Below, piece after piece: positions 17,555 to 25,508 of a stretch of 64,000 nt of DNA. Under the pieces are notes generated by a model. It saw only the letters and a list, made by a program, of their open reading frames with translations, did not search any database and had not been told where the DNA came from. Numbering within the stretch: position 1 is the stretch's first letter; every line of letters starts with the position of its first letter. This DNA comes from Devosia sp. MC521 (GTDB lineage: Bacteria; Pseudomonadota; Alphaproteobacteria; Rhizobiales; Devosiaceae), in NCBI RefSeq assembly GCF_014127105.1, contig NZ_CP059902.1, positions 2,203,001-2,267,000 on the forward strand, read 5' to 3'. The translations under genes were made by a program, and so were the position numbers.

Positions 17555-19027
17555 TCAGCACCTCCCCATCAGCTGGTCGCGACCGTCGATCAGCGTCGTG
17601 ACGATCCGTGTGAGTTGCCGGATGCTGCCGCCTGGCCACGCGGCCCGCACCAAGTCCATCTCATCCTCGGCCAAGGGCGCGAACCAACGCTGATCGACGC
17701 CTCGTTCCCGCGCGATGCGATCTACGATCTGCTTCGTGAGCGTGCTCAAGTGCTGCCAGCCGGGCTCGGGCAGCGTCAGATCGCGGAACCGCTTGGCTTG
17801 ATGGATCTCGAGCATCGGCAAGAGGGCATCCATGGCGCTGCCGTTGTGCTTGCCATCGTCGGCCTTCTCGACTTCATCCCAGATCACCGCCACCGACGCC
17901 ATCTTCGACCGCTTGACGAGCTGCAAAGGCACGGACTCGCGGGCGGTGGACCACTGCGCGGACGTGCCGCCCAGGCTGCTGTCAGCCATCCCCGCCTTGC
18001 TGTAGAGCTCGGACGGCAGGCCCACCTGGTCGCAGATCGCTCGGGCAAGGCTGCTCTTGCCTGCGCCCGAGGGCCCGAGGAACATGGTCGGCTTGAAGCG
18101 GACCTCCTCGCGCGCGGCCAGGTCCGTCAGCACGACGTCGATCAGGTCGGCCGCGTGCGGCCATGCGGCAACTAGGGCACGACGATGGGCGGCGACATCG
18201 CCTCGTGCGACGATCGGCAGCGCCTCGCCGTCGAGGCCCTTCCACGACTTCTGTAGATCCTTCCGATGCCCGCTGGCGACATCTGGCAGCTTCGGCACGA
18301 CGACGCGTTCGAGCGACGGTCGCCGCACGATCTCGGCACGGTCCTCGGGGACGAGGACTTCGAGCTCGGCGTCTGCCTGGGCGACGGCAGCCGTGGCCTT
18401 CTTCAGCTTCTCGATGTCGGCCTTGCCTGCGTCGGCGGCGGCAGCATCCCGCGCGGCTTCATACTTAACTAAGGCGGTGGCGTCGGACTTGATGATGCGG
18501 ATGCCGAAGTCGCAGTACTTCGCCATGCTTGGACAGCTGCTGTAGATCATGCCGATGGCGGTCGCTGTGACGTGCAGCCGATCGAACTCGTCGTGCTCCC
18601 ACCCGGCGCCGCGGCGTGAGCTCGTGACAAGCTCTGTCCGGGCATCGCTGTCGTGAGAGCATGCGAGATAGCAGAGCATGCGATCGGCATCGTCGTGATC
18701 GATCTTGCGAAGCACGTACTCGACGCACTTCATCGCGTCGATGCTGCCGGTATCGCGCAGGTTCTGGATGATAGGCCGCAGTAACAGGCCGTCATCGATG
18801 CGCGTCAGCACCTCCTGCCACTTAAGGATCTCGGTACCCAGCAGCCAGGAATCGCACCAGACCTGCATGTCACGCTTGATGTCGCCGCCGAAAAATGGGG
18901 CGCCGGCGAGGAGATGGTCGACGTCGGGAAGAAGCCCCTCACGGATGCGGGTATGCAGTGCTGCGCGGTCGGCATAGGCGATTGCAGCCCGCGGATCGGA
19001 GCCGCTTTCTTGTTCCTTCGATGTCAT
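17555..19027 (-). CDS. Lon-like AAA+ ATPase lacking sensor-1/arginine-finger segment
   Basis: The product has 490 aa from the ATG at 19,027 (GAGAGA upstream). The N-terminal 300 residues are helical and unassigned. The AAA+ core follows: Walker A LGPSGAGKS (about 317-325), Walker B VIWDEVEK (381-388) and ALLPMLE. In the element B copy the next segment carries Lon-type sensor 1 (ATAN) and PAPLRDRM with the arginine finger; here those about 34 residues are absent, and DLTL (about residue 419) joins directly to PGWQHL. The frame is kept. There is no protease domain in either copy. The loss should abolish ATP hydrolysis, so copy A is either a decayed enzyme or a nucleotide-binding regulator. It is the first gene of the block. 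Confidence 0.8.
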   Translation of the reverse strand: MTSKEQESGSDPRAAIAYADRAALHTRIREGLLPDVDHLLAGAPFFGGDIKRDMQVWCDSWLLGTEILKWQEVLTRIDDGLLLRPIIQNLRDTGSIDAMKCVEYVLRKIDHDDADRMLCYLACSHDSDARTELVTSSRRGAGWEHDEFDRLHVTATAIGMIYSSCPSMAKYCDFGIRIIKSDATALVKYEAARDAAAADAGKADIEKLKKATAAVAQADAELEVLVPEDRAEIVRRPSLERVVVPKLPDVASGHRKDLQKSWKGLDGEALPIVARGDVAAHRRALVAAWPHAADLIDVVLTDLAAREEVRFKPTMFLGPSGAGKSSLARAICDQVGLPSELYSKAGMADSSLGGTSAQWSTARESVPLQLVKRSKMASVAVIWDEVEKADDGKHNGSAMDALLPMLEIHQAKRFRDLTLPEPGWQHLSTLTKQIVDRIARERGVDQRWFAPLAEDEMDLVRAAWPGGSIRQLTRIVTTLIDGRDQLMGRC

Positions 19028-19317
19028 GATGGGATGTCTCTCGGGCACTGCCCGGTCCCGTAGACATACCGACACCGTCGGCGCTTCTCGGGCAGTGCCG
19101 GCGCTCCGCTCAAGCTGCGCTCATCGCGGCCGAGGCTCGTCGCCGTCACGACATACCGGCCTCTATAGCGGAGCGATCCGATCGTGTCCGGGGGAATATT
19201 CGATGGCAATTGCATCAATTTGTCGGGCTCGGGCGGCAGGCCAAATGTCCGCCGTAAAACCTTCACGAAACCATTTCAGGTATACATGGGAGGCCTTCAT
19301 CGCAGGAGGCACCCCCA

Positions 19318-19623
19318 ATGAAGACCATTATCGATCTCTACGACCCGGCTGTCATCGCAGCGTACGCCGAACGTCCGCACATCATCGAGCTGGCGCTCGC
19401 CGACCTGATCATCGAACGCATCGATCCGACCTGGCCCAATCTTGAGACCGAGCTCGAGAGCAGCGTCGAGCAGGCTGTCCTCGAAGCCTACGATCCATGG
19501 GACGAAGACGAGGAGATGCCGCTTCTGGTCAAGCTCTATGAGTCCGGCACGGTGGACGTTGATCGCGTCGTCGACCTCGCACTCGACATCATCTCCGAGA
19601 ATAAGTCGGCCGCAAGCCACTGA
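19318..19623 (+). CDS. Small acidic protein, 101 aa
   Basis: This has one of the best ribosome-binding sites in the window (GCAGGAGG, 8 nt before the ATG). It is strongly acidic and helical, rich in Asp, Glu and Val, with LETELESSVEQAVLEAYDPW. The family is not recognised. Acidic small proteins in this position of phages and plasmids are often DNA mimics such as antirestriction or anti-repressor proteins, but nothing specific supports that here. It diverges from the AAA+ block and has no homologue in element B. Confidence 0.65.
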   Translation: MKTIIDLYDPAVIAAYAERPHIIELALADLIIERIDPTWPNLETELESSVEQAVLEAYDPWDEDEEMPLLVKLYESGTVDVDRVVDLALDIISENKSAASH

Positions 19624-19640
19624 TCCGATTTCGCTTTTAG

Positions 19641-19698
19641 ACATAGTGCAATCGGCAGTCTTCGGCTTATTGATGTACCCACATGGGTACGCTCTCTT
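19641..19698 (+). promoter_or_regulatory. Promoter with 16-bp palindromic operator (element A)
   Basis: The -35 TTGATG (19,670-19,675) and -10 TCTCTT (19,693-19,698) are 17 bp apart. The spacer is filled by the inverted repeat GTACCCACATGGGTAC (19,675-19,690; arms GTACCCA/TGGGTAC). A box ACATAGTGCA lies at 19,641-19,650. Element B has the same arrangement with the same distances at 42,370-42,427 but different palindrome arms. It drives the gene at 19,774. Confidence 0.65.
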
Positions 19699-19773
19699 TC
19701 AATCATCGGCAGCGCGCACAGCGGGGCCAACGACAACAAACCGGCCAGAGGGCCAGAAAAAGGGACGTTCAGA

Positions 19774-20214
19774 ATGACCAAGACCATCACCGTGCTTGCC
19801 AAGGCCGACCTGCTCAACAAGAACGCCAAGGCAAGTAACGAGCTGACCGATGCCGTTTCCGAGGCCAACGGTCGCGCGTTCAAGTTCGTGTACAACGCGC
19901 AGGAAATCGTTGAGCTGGCACTCCGTGCCGAACGCCGTCTGGAGCGTTCGGGACTGCCGCAGGCCGATCGGGTCGGCTTCGAGGCGACGTTCAGCCATGA
20001 AGGCCCAGGAGCCAAGGCATACAAGTTCACTGCCACCGGTCGGAGCGTCACTCTCCGCCGCGCCACGAAGGGGTGGGTGCTGGTGAGCATCGACGAAATC
20101 AGCGTCTACCCGGCGCAGAGCGAACGTGTGTCGTACCGTGCCACGCCGAAGCAGATCGAAGAGATGCGGCGTCGCGCTGTGCTCGACCTGACCCCGATCT
20201 GTGCCGCGGCTTAG
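19774..20214 (+). CDS. Hypothetical protein, 146 aa, under the palindromic promoter
   Basis: AAGGGA lies 8-10 nt before the ATG. The product is basic, with a helical N-terminus (TVLAKADLLNKNAKASNEL), a middle EIVELALRAERRLERSG and a beta-rich C-terminal half. There is no clear HTH. It is not homologous to the gene in the same slot of element B, so the cargo behind a conserved promoter has been swapped. The HTH gene follows 3 bp downstream, so both probably share the transcript. Confidence 0.65.
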   Translation: MTKTITVLAKADLLNKNAKASNELTDAVSEANGRAFKFVYNAQEIVELALRAERRLERSGLPQADRVGFEATFSHEGPGAKAYKFTATGRSVTLRRATKGWVLVSIDEISVYPAQSERVSYRATPKQIEEMRRRAVLDLTPICAAA

Positions 20215-20217
20215 AGA

Positions 20218-20532
20218 ATGACTGGCCCGGAGCTCAAGCAAATACGCCAACGCCTGGGGTTGTCCACGACAGCCCTGGGCCGGGCCTTCGGCTACGCGGG
20301 TGGAGACGTTTTTACCTCCGGAACGATCCGAAAATACGAATCCGGCCAGCGCCCGATCCCGCCCTGGCTAGGCCGGCTGGCGATCATGTTCGACCGACAC
20401 GGCGTGCCCCCCGGATGGACGGCATCGCCCATCAAGACCGATGACAACACGAAACACGGAGATTTAATATGGTCTACATGCCCGCTCAGGACAAAAACGT
20501 CGAAGAGTGCAAAGCGGAGATCGAGCTCTTAA
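20218..20532 (+). CDS. XRE/Cro-type HTH regulator, 104 aa
   Basis: Residues 1-60 form a Cro/CI-type helix-turn-helix: helix 1 ELKQIRQRLGL, helix 2 STTALGRAFGY, recognition region TIRKYESGQRPIPPW. A copy lies at 43,239-43,475 in element B, and around IRKYESGQRPIPPW the two are almost identical even at the DNA level. The element A form reads on for about 29 residues past the B form and overlaps the next gene in another frame. It follows the 146-aa gene by 3 bp. It may act on the palindromic operator upstream; that link is inference. Confidence 0.75.
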   Translation: MTGPELKQIRQRLGLSTTALGRAFGYAGGDVFTSGTIRKYESGQRPIPPWLGRLAIMFDRHGVPPGWTASPIKTDDNTKHGDLIWSTCPLRTKTSKSAKRRSSS

Positions 20533-20687
20533 CTCGGATCAACGATCGCCTCCTTGAAATCATCAAGGATTCCGCTACGCGGACCAGCCGCCGGGATGCT
20601 TGCTCCGATGAGCGAGAGCGGAATCAAGATTACATCAAGCGCCTTGAGAGCCGCTTTTGTGATCTTGAGACGCCGACACCCCGATGA
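20469..20687 (+). CDS. Small coiled-coil protein, 72 aa
   Basis: CGGAG lies 8 nt before the ATG, in a frame overlapping the tail of the HTH gene. The product is charged and mostly helical (KNVEECKAEIELLTRINDRL, then LEIIKD), probably coiled coil, with two Cys. A terminator follows directly. The good RBS favours this frame as real, in which case the last part of the HTH frame may be untidy read-through. No element B homologue. Confidence 0.5.
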   Translation: MVYMPAQDKNVEECKAEIELLTRINDRLLEIIKDSATRTSRRDACSDERERNQDYIKRLESRFCDLETPTPR

Positions 20688-20695
20688 CTGGACCA

Positions 20696-20716
20696 GGAGC
20701 CCTTCGGGGCCCTTTC
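20696..20716 (+). terminator. Terminator between HTH operon and integrase
   Basis: GAGCCC-TTCG-GGGCCC followed by TTTCTT. It matches the element B terminator at 44,314-44,333, which has a perfect stem. Confidence 0.65.
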
Positions 20717-20717
20717 T

Positions 20718-21389
20718 TCATTCCGCTGCCTGACGTTCGTCCTCGTCGCCGTACCTTGCCGCCGCGATCACCGCTTTGATCTCGTCGATCGGCTCTAGTT
20801 TGGCAACAGCCGTTGCCAAATCGCCCTCGACCGCCGCGGCCCACTTCCGCATCACAGGCCACTTCCCATGACTGCCTTCGTGCAGGGCATAGTGCCTCCC
20901 CGTGACGTCGCTGCGGCTGCCTCCTTCGGCATGGTCGAGGATGAGCTTCGTCGTCGGCCTGGCGAAGCCAAGCACACGCTCTCCGTATGTGCCGAAGAAG
21001 GAACGCACACGGTGCGGGCTCGATGTCACGGCGGGCATGAAGCCCATGTTGTGCGTCAACGTCGAGGGGTGGATGTGGGTGACCGCCATGCGCCTCGCTC
21101 TGGGCCTCGTCTGGGGGAACAGATACTCGGGCTTTGACGCGCCAGGATCGGCATCGAGCCGCCGGTGGTAGTCCGCCTCCACGATGCCGCTTGCGGATCG
21201 GTCGCGCTGCGGGACCTTGATCGATCGACCAATCTCCACAGGGAATAGGAGGTTCTGAGGCAGCCACGATTCCATTTCGTAGAGATCGAGGCCTGTCTCG
21301 GCATACTTCTGCGCCCAGAACCACGCCAGCGCAGCGATGCTGTCGAGCCTTTCCTGGTTGATGCCCCTTAGGCTGTCGACGAAGCGCAT
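20718..21389 (-). pseudogene. Tyrosine integrase remnant (C-terminal half)
   Basis: The product has 223 aa and aligns with the last half of the element B integrase. SSPHRVRSFFGTYGERVLGF keeps the H-x-x-R box, ILDHAEGG follows, and GRHYALHEG holds the likely catalytic Tyr. The position of the first catalytic Arg (AQRRR in B) reads AQKYA, so the active site is incomplete. The N-terminal arm-binding and SAM-like domains are missing. The open frame does have its own ATG with GGAGG close upstream, but 10 bp beyond that ATG lies an IS21 istA fragment, which suggests truncation by rearrangement. The last 11 residues (YGDEDERQAAE) and about 50 bp there match the B copy almost exactly. Confidence 0.75.
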
Positions 21390-21399
21390 TGCCTCCTCA

Positions 21400-21762
21400 C
21401 GCTACATGAAGCTCCGACAGTTCCACCCTACGGCGATCGCCGCCGCTAAGGCATCGATCAGCCCGGCATCGGCTTGCCGCATCGAGAAGGATCCCAGATT
21501 GCCATCCGGCAAGCAGGTCCAACGTGAACGGCGACGGCCTGACCCGTTGGCGAGCATCTTCGATGACGAAGTCATTCCGCTGCTGCAGGCTTCACCGGGC
21601 ATTCGTGCCGTCGCCATTTTTGAGGAGATGATCCGCCGGCATCCCGAACGGGATGGCAGAATCCGCCGAACGCTGGAGCGCCGTATTCGCTCATGGCGGG
21701 CGCTCCACGGCCTGGATCAGGAGGTAATTTTCCGGCAAGTCCACCAGCCTGGCCAACTTGGG
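21400..21762 (+). pseudogene. IS21-family IstA transposase fragment
   Basis: About 120 residues beginning RYMKLRQFHPTAIAAAKASI match the N-terminal region of IS21-family IstA, with RRRPDPLASIFDDEVIPLL and IRRTLERRIRSWRALHG. The first few codons and everything after QVHQPGQLG, including the DDE catalytic domain, are missing. It reads without a break into a LigD fragment. No IS21 terminal repeat was found beside it. Confidence 0.7.
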
Positions 21763-22230
21763 CAGGCTGCCACGGATATCCGCGACATCCTCGGCGCCAT
21801 CGGTCTGCAGTCATGGCCGCTAGTATCCGGCGGCAAACGCGTGCACGTCGTGGTGCCGCTGGTACCCGAGGCGAACTGGGACGACGTGAAATCTTTCTGT
21901 CACAACTTCGCCGAGCTCCTGGCGAAAACCGAGCCGCACAGGTTCATCGCCAACATGAGCAGGGCAAAGCGTAAGGGCCGCATGTTCCTCCACTACCTCC
22001 GGAACGGGCAGGGTTCTACTGCTATCTGCCCATGGTAGACCCGTGCCCGGGCGGGCGGCACCGTGGCGGTGCCGGTAACCTGGGAAGACCTAGACGGCCT
22101 CGATCGAGCGAACCGTTTCGACATCTTCGCGGCGGCTGAGCGAGCTCAGGGAGCGGATGCCTGGGAGGGATATTTCGGCGTAGAGCAGGTTTTGACGCAG
22201 CAAATGCAGGAAGTGATCCGCAGCCAGTGA
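21763..22230 (+). pseudogene. LigD polymerase-domain C-terminal fragment
   Basis: The translated residues match the end of the polymerase domain of bacterial NHEJ ligase D: SGGKRVHVVVPLVPEANWDD, NMSRAKRKGRMFLHYLRNGQ and GGTVAVPVTWEDLDGLDRAN. The coding frame is interrupted by a TAG at 22,036-22,038, where relatives continue (TAVAPYS-like), and resumes in the same frame to TGA at 22,230. Upstream parts of LigD are absent, replaced by IS21 sequence. It is non-functional and marks a recombination scar. Confidence 0.7.
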
Positions 22231-22295
22231 TGAGCAACGATTCTGGGGTGCCACCCTGCCCCACTTTCCTCATTTGGAAAGTCTGAAACGGGGTC

Positions 22296-23859
22296 GAGGC
22301 TGTGTGAAAACCCCTGAACATGGTATGGTTGGGCAATGCTTCGGAGGTGCCATATGGGACGTTTCGTTGAAGCTGCAGACCGTGATCAGGCGAGCTTTTT
22401 GCCGGCTCGTCTCCAAGACTATGTTGACCCCGACAACCCAGTCCGCGTGATCGACGCGTTCGTAGATGAGCTTGATCTTGCCCAGCTCGGCTTCGGGCGT
22501 GTCCAGCCCGCATCGACCGGCAGACCCGGTTACGCCCCGGGCACGATGCTCAAGCTCTACGTGTATGGTTATCTGCACCAGCTGACCTCAAACCGGAAGC
22601 TGGAGCGCGAGGCTGGCCGCAACATCGAACTGATGTGGCTGGTCGGCAAGCTGGTGCCCGACTTCAAGACCATCGCCGACCGCCATGACAATACCAGCGC
22701 GATCCAGATCGCGTGTCAGCGCTTTGTCGCTGTCTGTCGAGCTCTTGGCCTGGTCGGCGGCGGCATGGTTGCCATCGACGGCTCGCGCCTGCGCGCGGTG
22801 AACACCCACGAGAAGAACTACACCAAGGGTAAGTTGGCGAGCCGGAAAGCCCATGTCGAAGAGAGCATTGCGCGTTATCTGGCCGAGCTCGAAGAAGCCG
22901 ACAGTGCCGTGACCGGCCCGGCGACCTCGCGGATCGATCATCTGACCGAGCGATTGGCGGCGCTTCGTGGGCGCCTTGGGGAACTTGAGGCGATAGGCCG
23001 GCAGCTGCAAGCGGCTCCCGATGAATAGATCTCGCTGACCGATCCAGATGCGCGCGCCATGGCGACTGGGAGCGACGATCGCGGTGTGGTCGGCTACAAC
23101 GTCTAGGCTGCGGTCGACACAAAGCATCATATCGTGGTCGCCAATAAAGTGACGAACCGAGGCCATGATCGGTCGCACCTGCTGGAGATGGCCAAGGCCG
23201 CCCAAGCCGAGATTGGTGGCTCAGGAATGATCGCCCTGGCCGATCGTGGATATTATGAGGGCGAACAGATCCGCTCATGTGCCGAGGCCGGCATCATCCC
23301 GATGGTGCCCAAGCCCAACACGTCACCGGCCGAGGCTCGTGGCTTTTGGGGCAAGGCCATGTTCGTCCATGAGCCCGAGACCGATACCTATCGGTGGCCC
23401 GCCGGCGAGCAGCTTCAAAAGCGCTTTGCCCGGGTGGAGGGCCGCAAGCTCATCGGTGTCTACTTCAATCAGAAGGCTTGCGGTGCCTGTGCATCACGTC
23501 ATCTATGCACCGCCGGCAAGGAGAAGCGCATCCGACGATGGGAGCACGAGGCAGTGCTCGACCAAATGGAGCGCCGCTTTGACACGATACCCGAGGCGAT
23601 GGCGATCCGCCGTTGTACGGTCGAACACGTCTTTGGCACGATAAAAGGGTGGATGGGCGCCACCCACTTCCGAACGCGCGGCCTCAAGAATGTGACCACC
23701 GAAGCCAGCCTGACCATCCTGGCCTATAACATCAAGCGCGCCATCGCCGTCGCTGGCGTTACCTCGACCCTCAAGGTGATAAAAGGGTGAACCGAGCCGA
23801 GGCACGCTGCCCTCAAGCTACCCCTGAATGCTCAGCTCAGCGAGTTCTCACACAGCCTC
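22296..23859 (+). mobile_element. IS1182-like insertion sequence, 1,564 bp
   Basis: The terminal inverted repeats are GAGGCTGTGTGAAAAC (22,296-22,311) and GTTCTCACACAGCCTC (23,844-23,859), 15 of 16 positions matching. One transposase frame fills the element. No convincing target duplication was seen at the borders. Confidence 0.8.
22354..23790 (+). pseudogene. IS1182-like transposase with two amber stops
   Basis: The start is the ATG after GGAGGTGCCAT. The N-terminal part has the family pattern (PARLQDYVDPDNPVRVIDAF, GYLHQLTSNRKLERE), and a DDE-type middle includes MVAIDGSRLRAVN. TAG codons occur at 23,026-23,028 and 23,104-23,106; all three segments are in the same frame. The second sits in GYNV-stop-AAVDTKHH, where relatives have Gln, so a CAG-to-TAG change is likely. 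The last segment keeps LADRGYYEG and the final VEHVFGTIKGWMG block. It is inactive unless an amber suppressor or a partner copy acts. Confidence 0.8.
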
Positions 23860-24006
23860 AGGTGGATAGCGGACAGTTTGCTTCTGGATCAGCCTGTCGC
23901 AAAAGCAGACTTTCGAGGGACCAGCCATTCAAGCCTTCGCTCTGGGCGCAACGATTGCTATCAATAACAGGCTCGATCGGTCCAAACCAACACTCAGGAC
24001 AGCGCC

Positions 24007-25008
24007 ATGCCCTTTAGCGATGAGAACCACCCTCTCTGGGAAGTGAAGAATTTGAAGCGCGCCCTGCATGCCGCTGGTGTCGCGCTCTGGTCATGGACCG
24101 TCGAGACAGACTCCTTCGCCATGGACGAAAAGGCGTTTGAACTTTGGGGGCTGCCGCCGACCGGCACGGTCACCTTCGAAGATCTCTCTTCGCGCATCCA
24201 CCCATCCGACCGTGACCGAGTGCGTGCGGCATTCAATGCGACGCGTGCTGTCATCGGTGCCTACGAAATCGACTTCCGCATCCTCATCGGTGAGAAAATC
24301 TGTTGGATATCAGCGCGGGGTCTCGGCAATGACGAGGGCTTGTATGCCGGCCAGATGTCGGGAGTGTTCCTGGACGTGACCGGCCGCAAACAGGCAGAGG
24401 AAGGCCATGAGCTACTGGCCGGCGAGATGAGCCACCGGGTGAAGAACCTACTGGCGATCGCTTCCGGCTTGACCAATTTGACATCGCGTTCGACGAATAG
24501 TGTCGAGGCAATGGCCAAGGAGCTGACCCAGAGGCTGACAGCCCTCGGACGTGCCCACGATCTGGTGCGCCCGCTGCCTGGCCACCACGGCAGTGCCGCT
24601 CTGCTCGGCGATCTCATTTCGGTGCTGCTGACGCCCTACGACGATGACGGAGCATTCAGCGGTCGCATTCGAGTGGCGGTCCCACGGATGGGGATCGGCG
24701 AACAATCGGCGACCATCTTGGCGCTTGTCGTCCACGAGCTGGCGACCAATTCCTTGAAGTACGGTGCCCTTTCGGTTTCGTCAGGACTGCTTGACATCTC
24801 GGGGACTGGCACCGACGACCAGGTCTGCATCGCCTGGACGGAACGCGGCGGTCCTTCGGTCGCCCCGCCTAGTGGAGAAGCCGGCTATGGCAGTAAGCTA
24901 CTGAACCGTAGCGTAACTGGCCAGCTCGGCGGCACGATAAACTTCGACTGGTCCGGCGAGGGCGTCGTCATCACCTTAACGCTCGACCCAAAGAAACTTG
25001 CGACGTGA
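24007..25008 (+). CDS. PAS-HWE sensor histidine kinase
   Basis: The product has 333 aa without membrane segments, so it is a cytoplasmic sensor. A PAS domain covers about residues 15-130, ending in the usual VFLDVTGRKQAEE linker. The HWE/HisKA_2 kinase core has the phospho-acceptor box EMSHRVKNLLAI (about 145; His in SHRVKN), HELATNSLKYGAL and WTERGGP. HWE kinases are typical of Hyphomicrobiales and often feed general stress or light responses. The single-domain receiver 120 bp downstream is the probable partner. Confidence 0.88.
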   Translation: MPFSDENHPLWEVKNLKRALHAAGVALWSWTVETDSFAMDEKAFELWGLPPTGTVTFEDLSSRIHPSDRDRVRAAFNATRAVIGAYEIDFRILIGEKICWISARGLGNDEGLYAGQMSGVFLDVTGRKQAEEGHELLAGEMSHRVKNLLAIASGLTNLTSRSTNSVEAMAKELTQRLTALGRAHDLVRPLPGHHGSAALLGDLISVLLTPYDDDGAFSGRIRVAVPRMGIGEQSATILALVVHELATNSLKYGALSVSSGLLDISGTGTDDQVCIAWTERGGPSVAPPSGEAGYGSKLLNRSVTGQLGGTINFDWSGEGVVITLTLDPKKLAT

Positions 25009-25130
25009 GAGTTATTGAAGGATTATGGACACTACTTTAATCAATATCTGGATCGCCTTGGGGTTGGCCGCGTTAGCAAATCGTCAGCTCTGCGCCGCTG
25101 GCATGTGCACCCTCGCACCGGGACAATACG

Positions 25131-25508
25131 ATGGCTGCCAAACCAATTGCTGTGCTTGTCGTTGAAGATGAGCCCTTAGTTCGAATGGACATAGTTTCCG
25201 ACCTCGAGGACCATGGGCTGTACGTGTTGGAAGCGGCCAACGCCCGAGAGGCCATTGCAATTCTCGAAGCGCAACCAGTCGTCGACGTTTTATTTACCGA
25301 TGTCGACATGCCTGGTGGGCTCGACGGTCTGGAACTGGCAAAAATTGTCAAGCAGCGCTTTCCCGGGATTCAAGTGATCGTCACTTCAGGTCACCGAGAG
25401 TTTAGTGAGGCTGACCTTCCGGAAAATTGTAATTTCTTCCCAAAGCCTTACGCGTCCCCGAAGATAGTCCGGGCCATCCTAAATTTAGCCGCCAATGACC
25501 CAGCGTAG
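25131..25508 (+). CDS. Single-domain response regulator receiver
   Basis: The product has 125 aa, all of it a receiver domain. The acidic pair is VEDEP, the phospho-acceptor Asp is in LFTDVDMPGG (about residue 55), the Thr/Ser switch is VTSGH and the conserved Lys is in FPKPY. There is no output domain. It lies downstream of the HWE kinase in the same direction and likely relays or buffers its phosphoryl group. Confidence 0.9.
   Translation: MAAKPIAVLVVEDEPLVRMDIVSDLEDHGLYVLEAANAREAIAILEAQPVVDVLFTDVDMPGGLDGLELAKIVKQRFPGIQVIVTSGHREFSEADLPENCNFFPKPYASPKIVRAILNLAANDPA

Larger units (their letters stand above)
1..21398. mobile_element. Element A: integrative phage/plasmid-like element (left end outside window)
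   Basis: The gene content is replication (Rep-like initiator, primase-polymerase), a short tail-like cluster, a restriction-modification cassette, small unknown genes, an HTH protein and a tyrosine-integrase remnant. The interval 15.6-21.4 kb corresponds gene for gene to 39.0-45.8 kb (element B), including a near-identical stretch at the integrase 3' end. The right limit is taken where the integrase fragment abuts an IS21 istA fragment near 21,390-21,400. The left limit and attachment site are not in the window. No terminase, portal, major capsid, relaxase or type IV secretion gene is visible, so whether it is a prophage, satellite or integrated plasmid stays open. Confidence 0.7.

Noticed and set aside
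21763..22230. LigD segment as a working NHEJ gene
   Set aside because: Only the end of the polymerase domain is present, fused to IS sequence and broken by a TAG.
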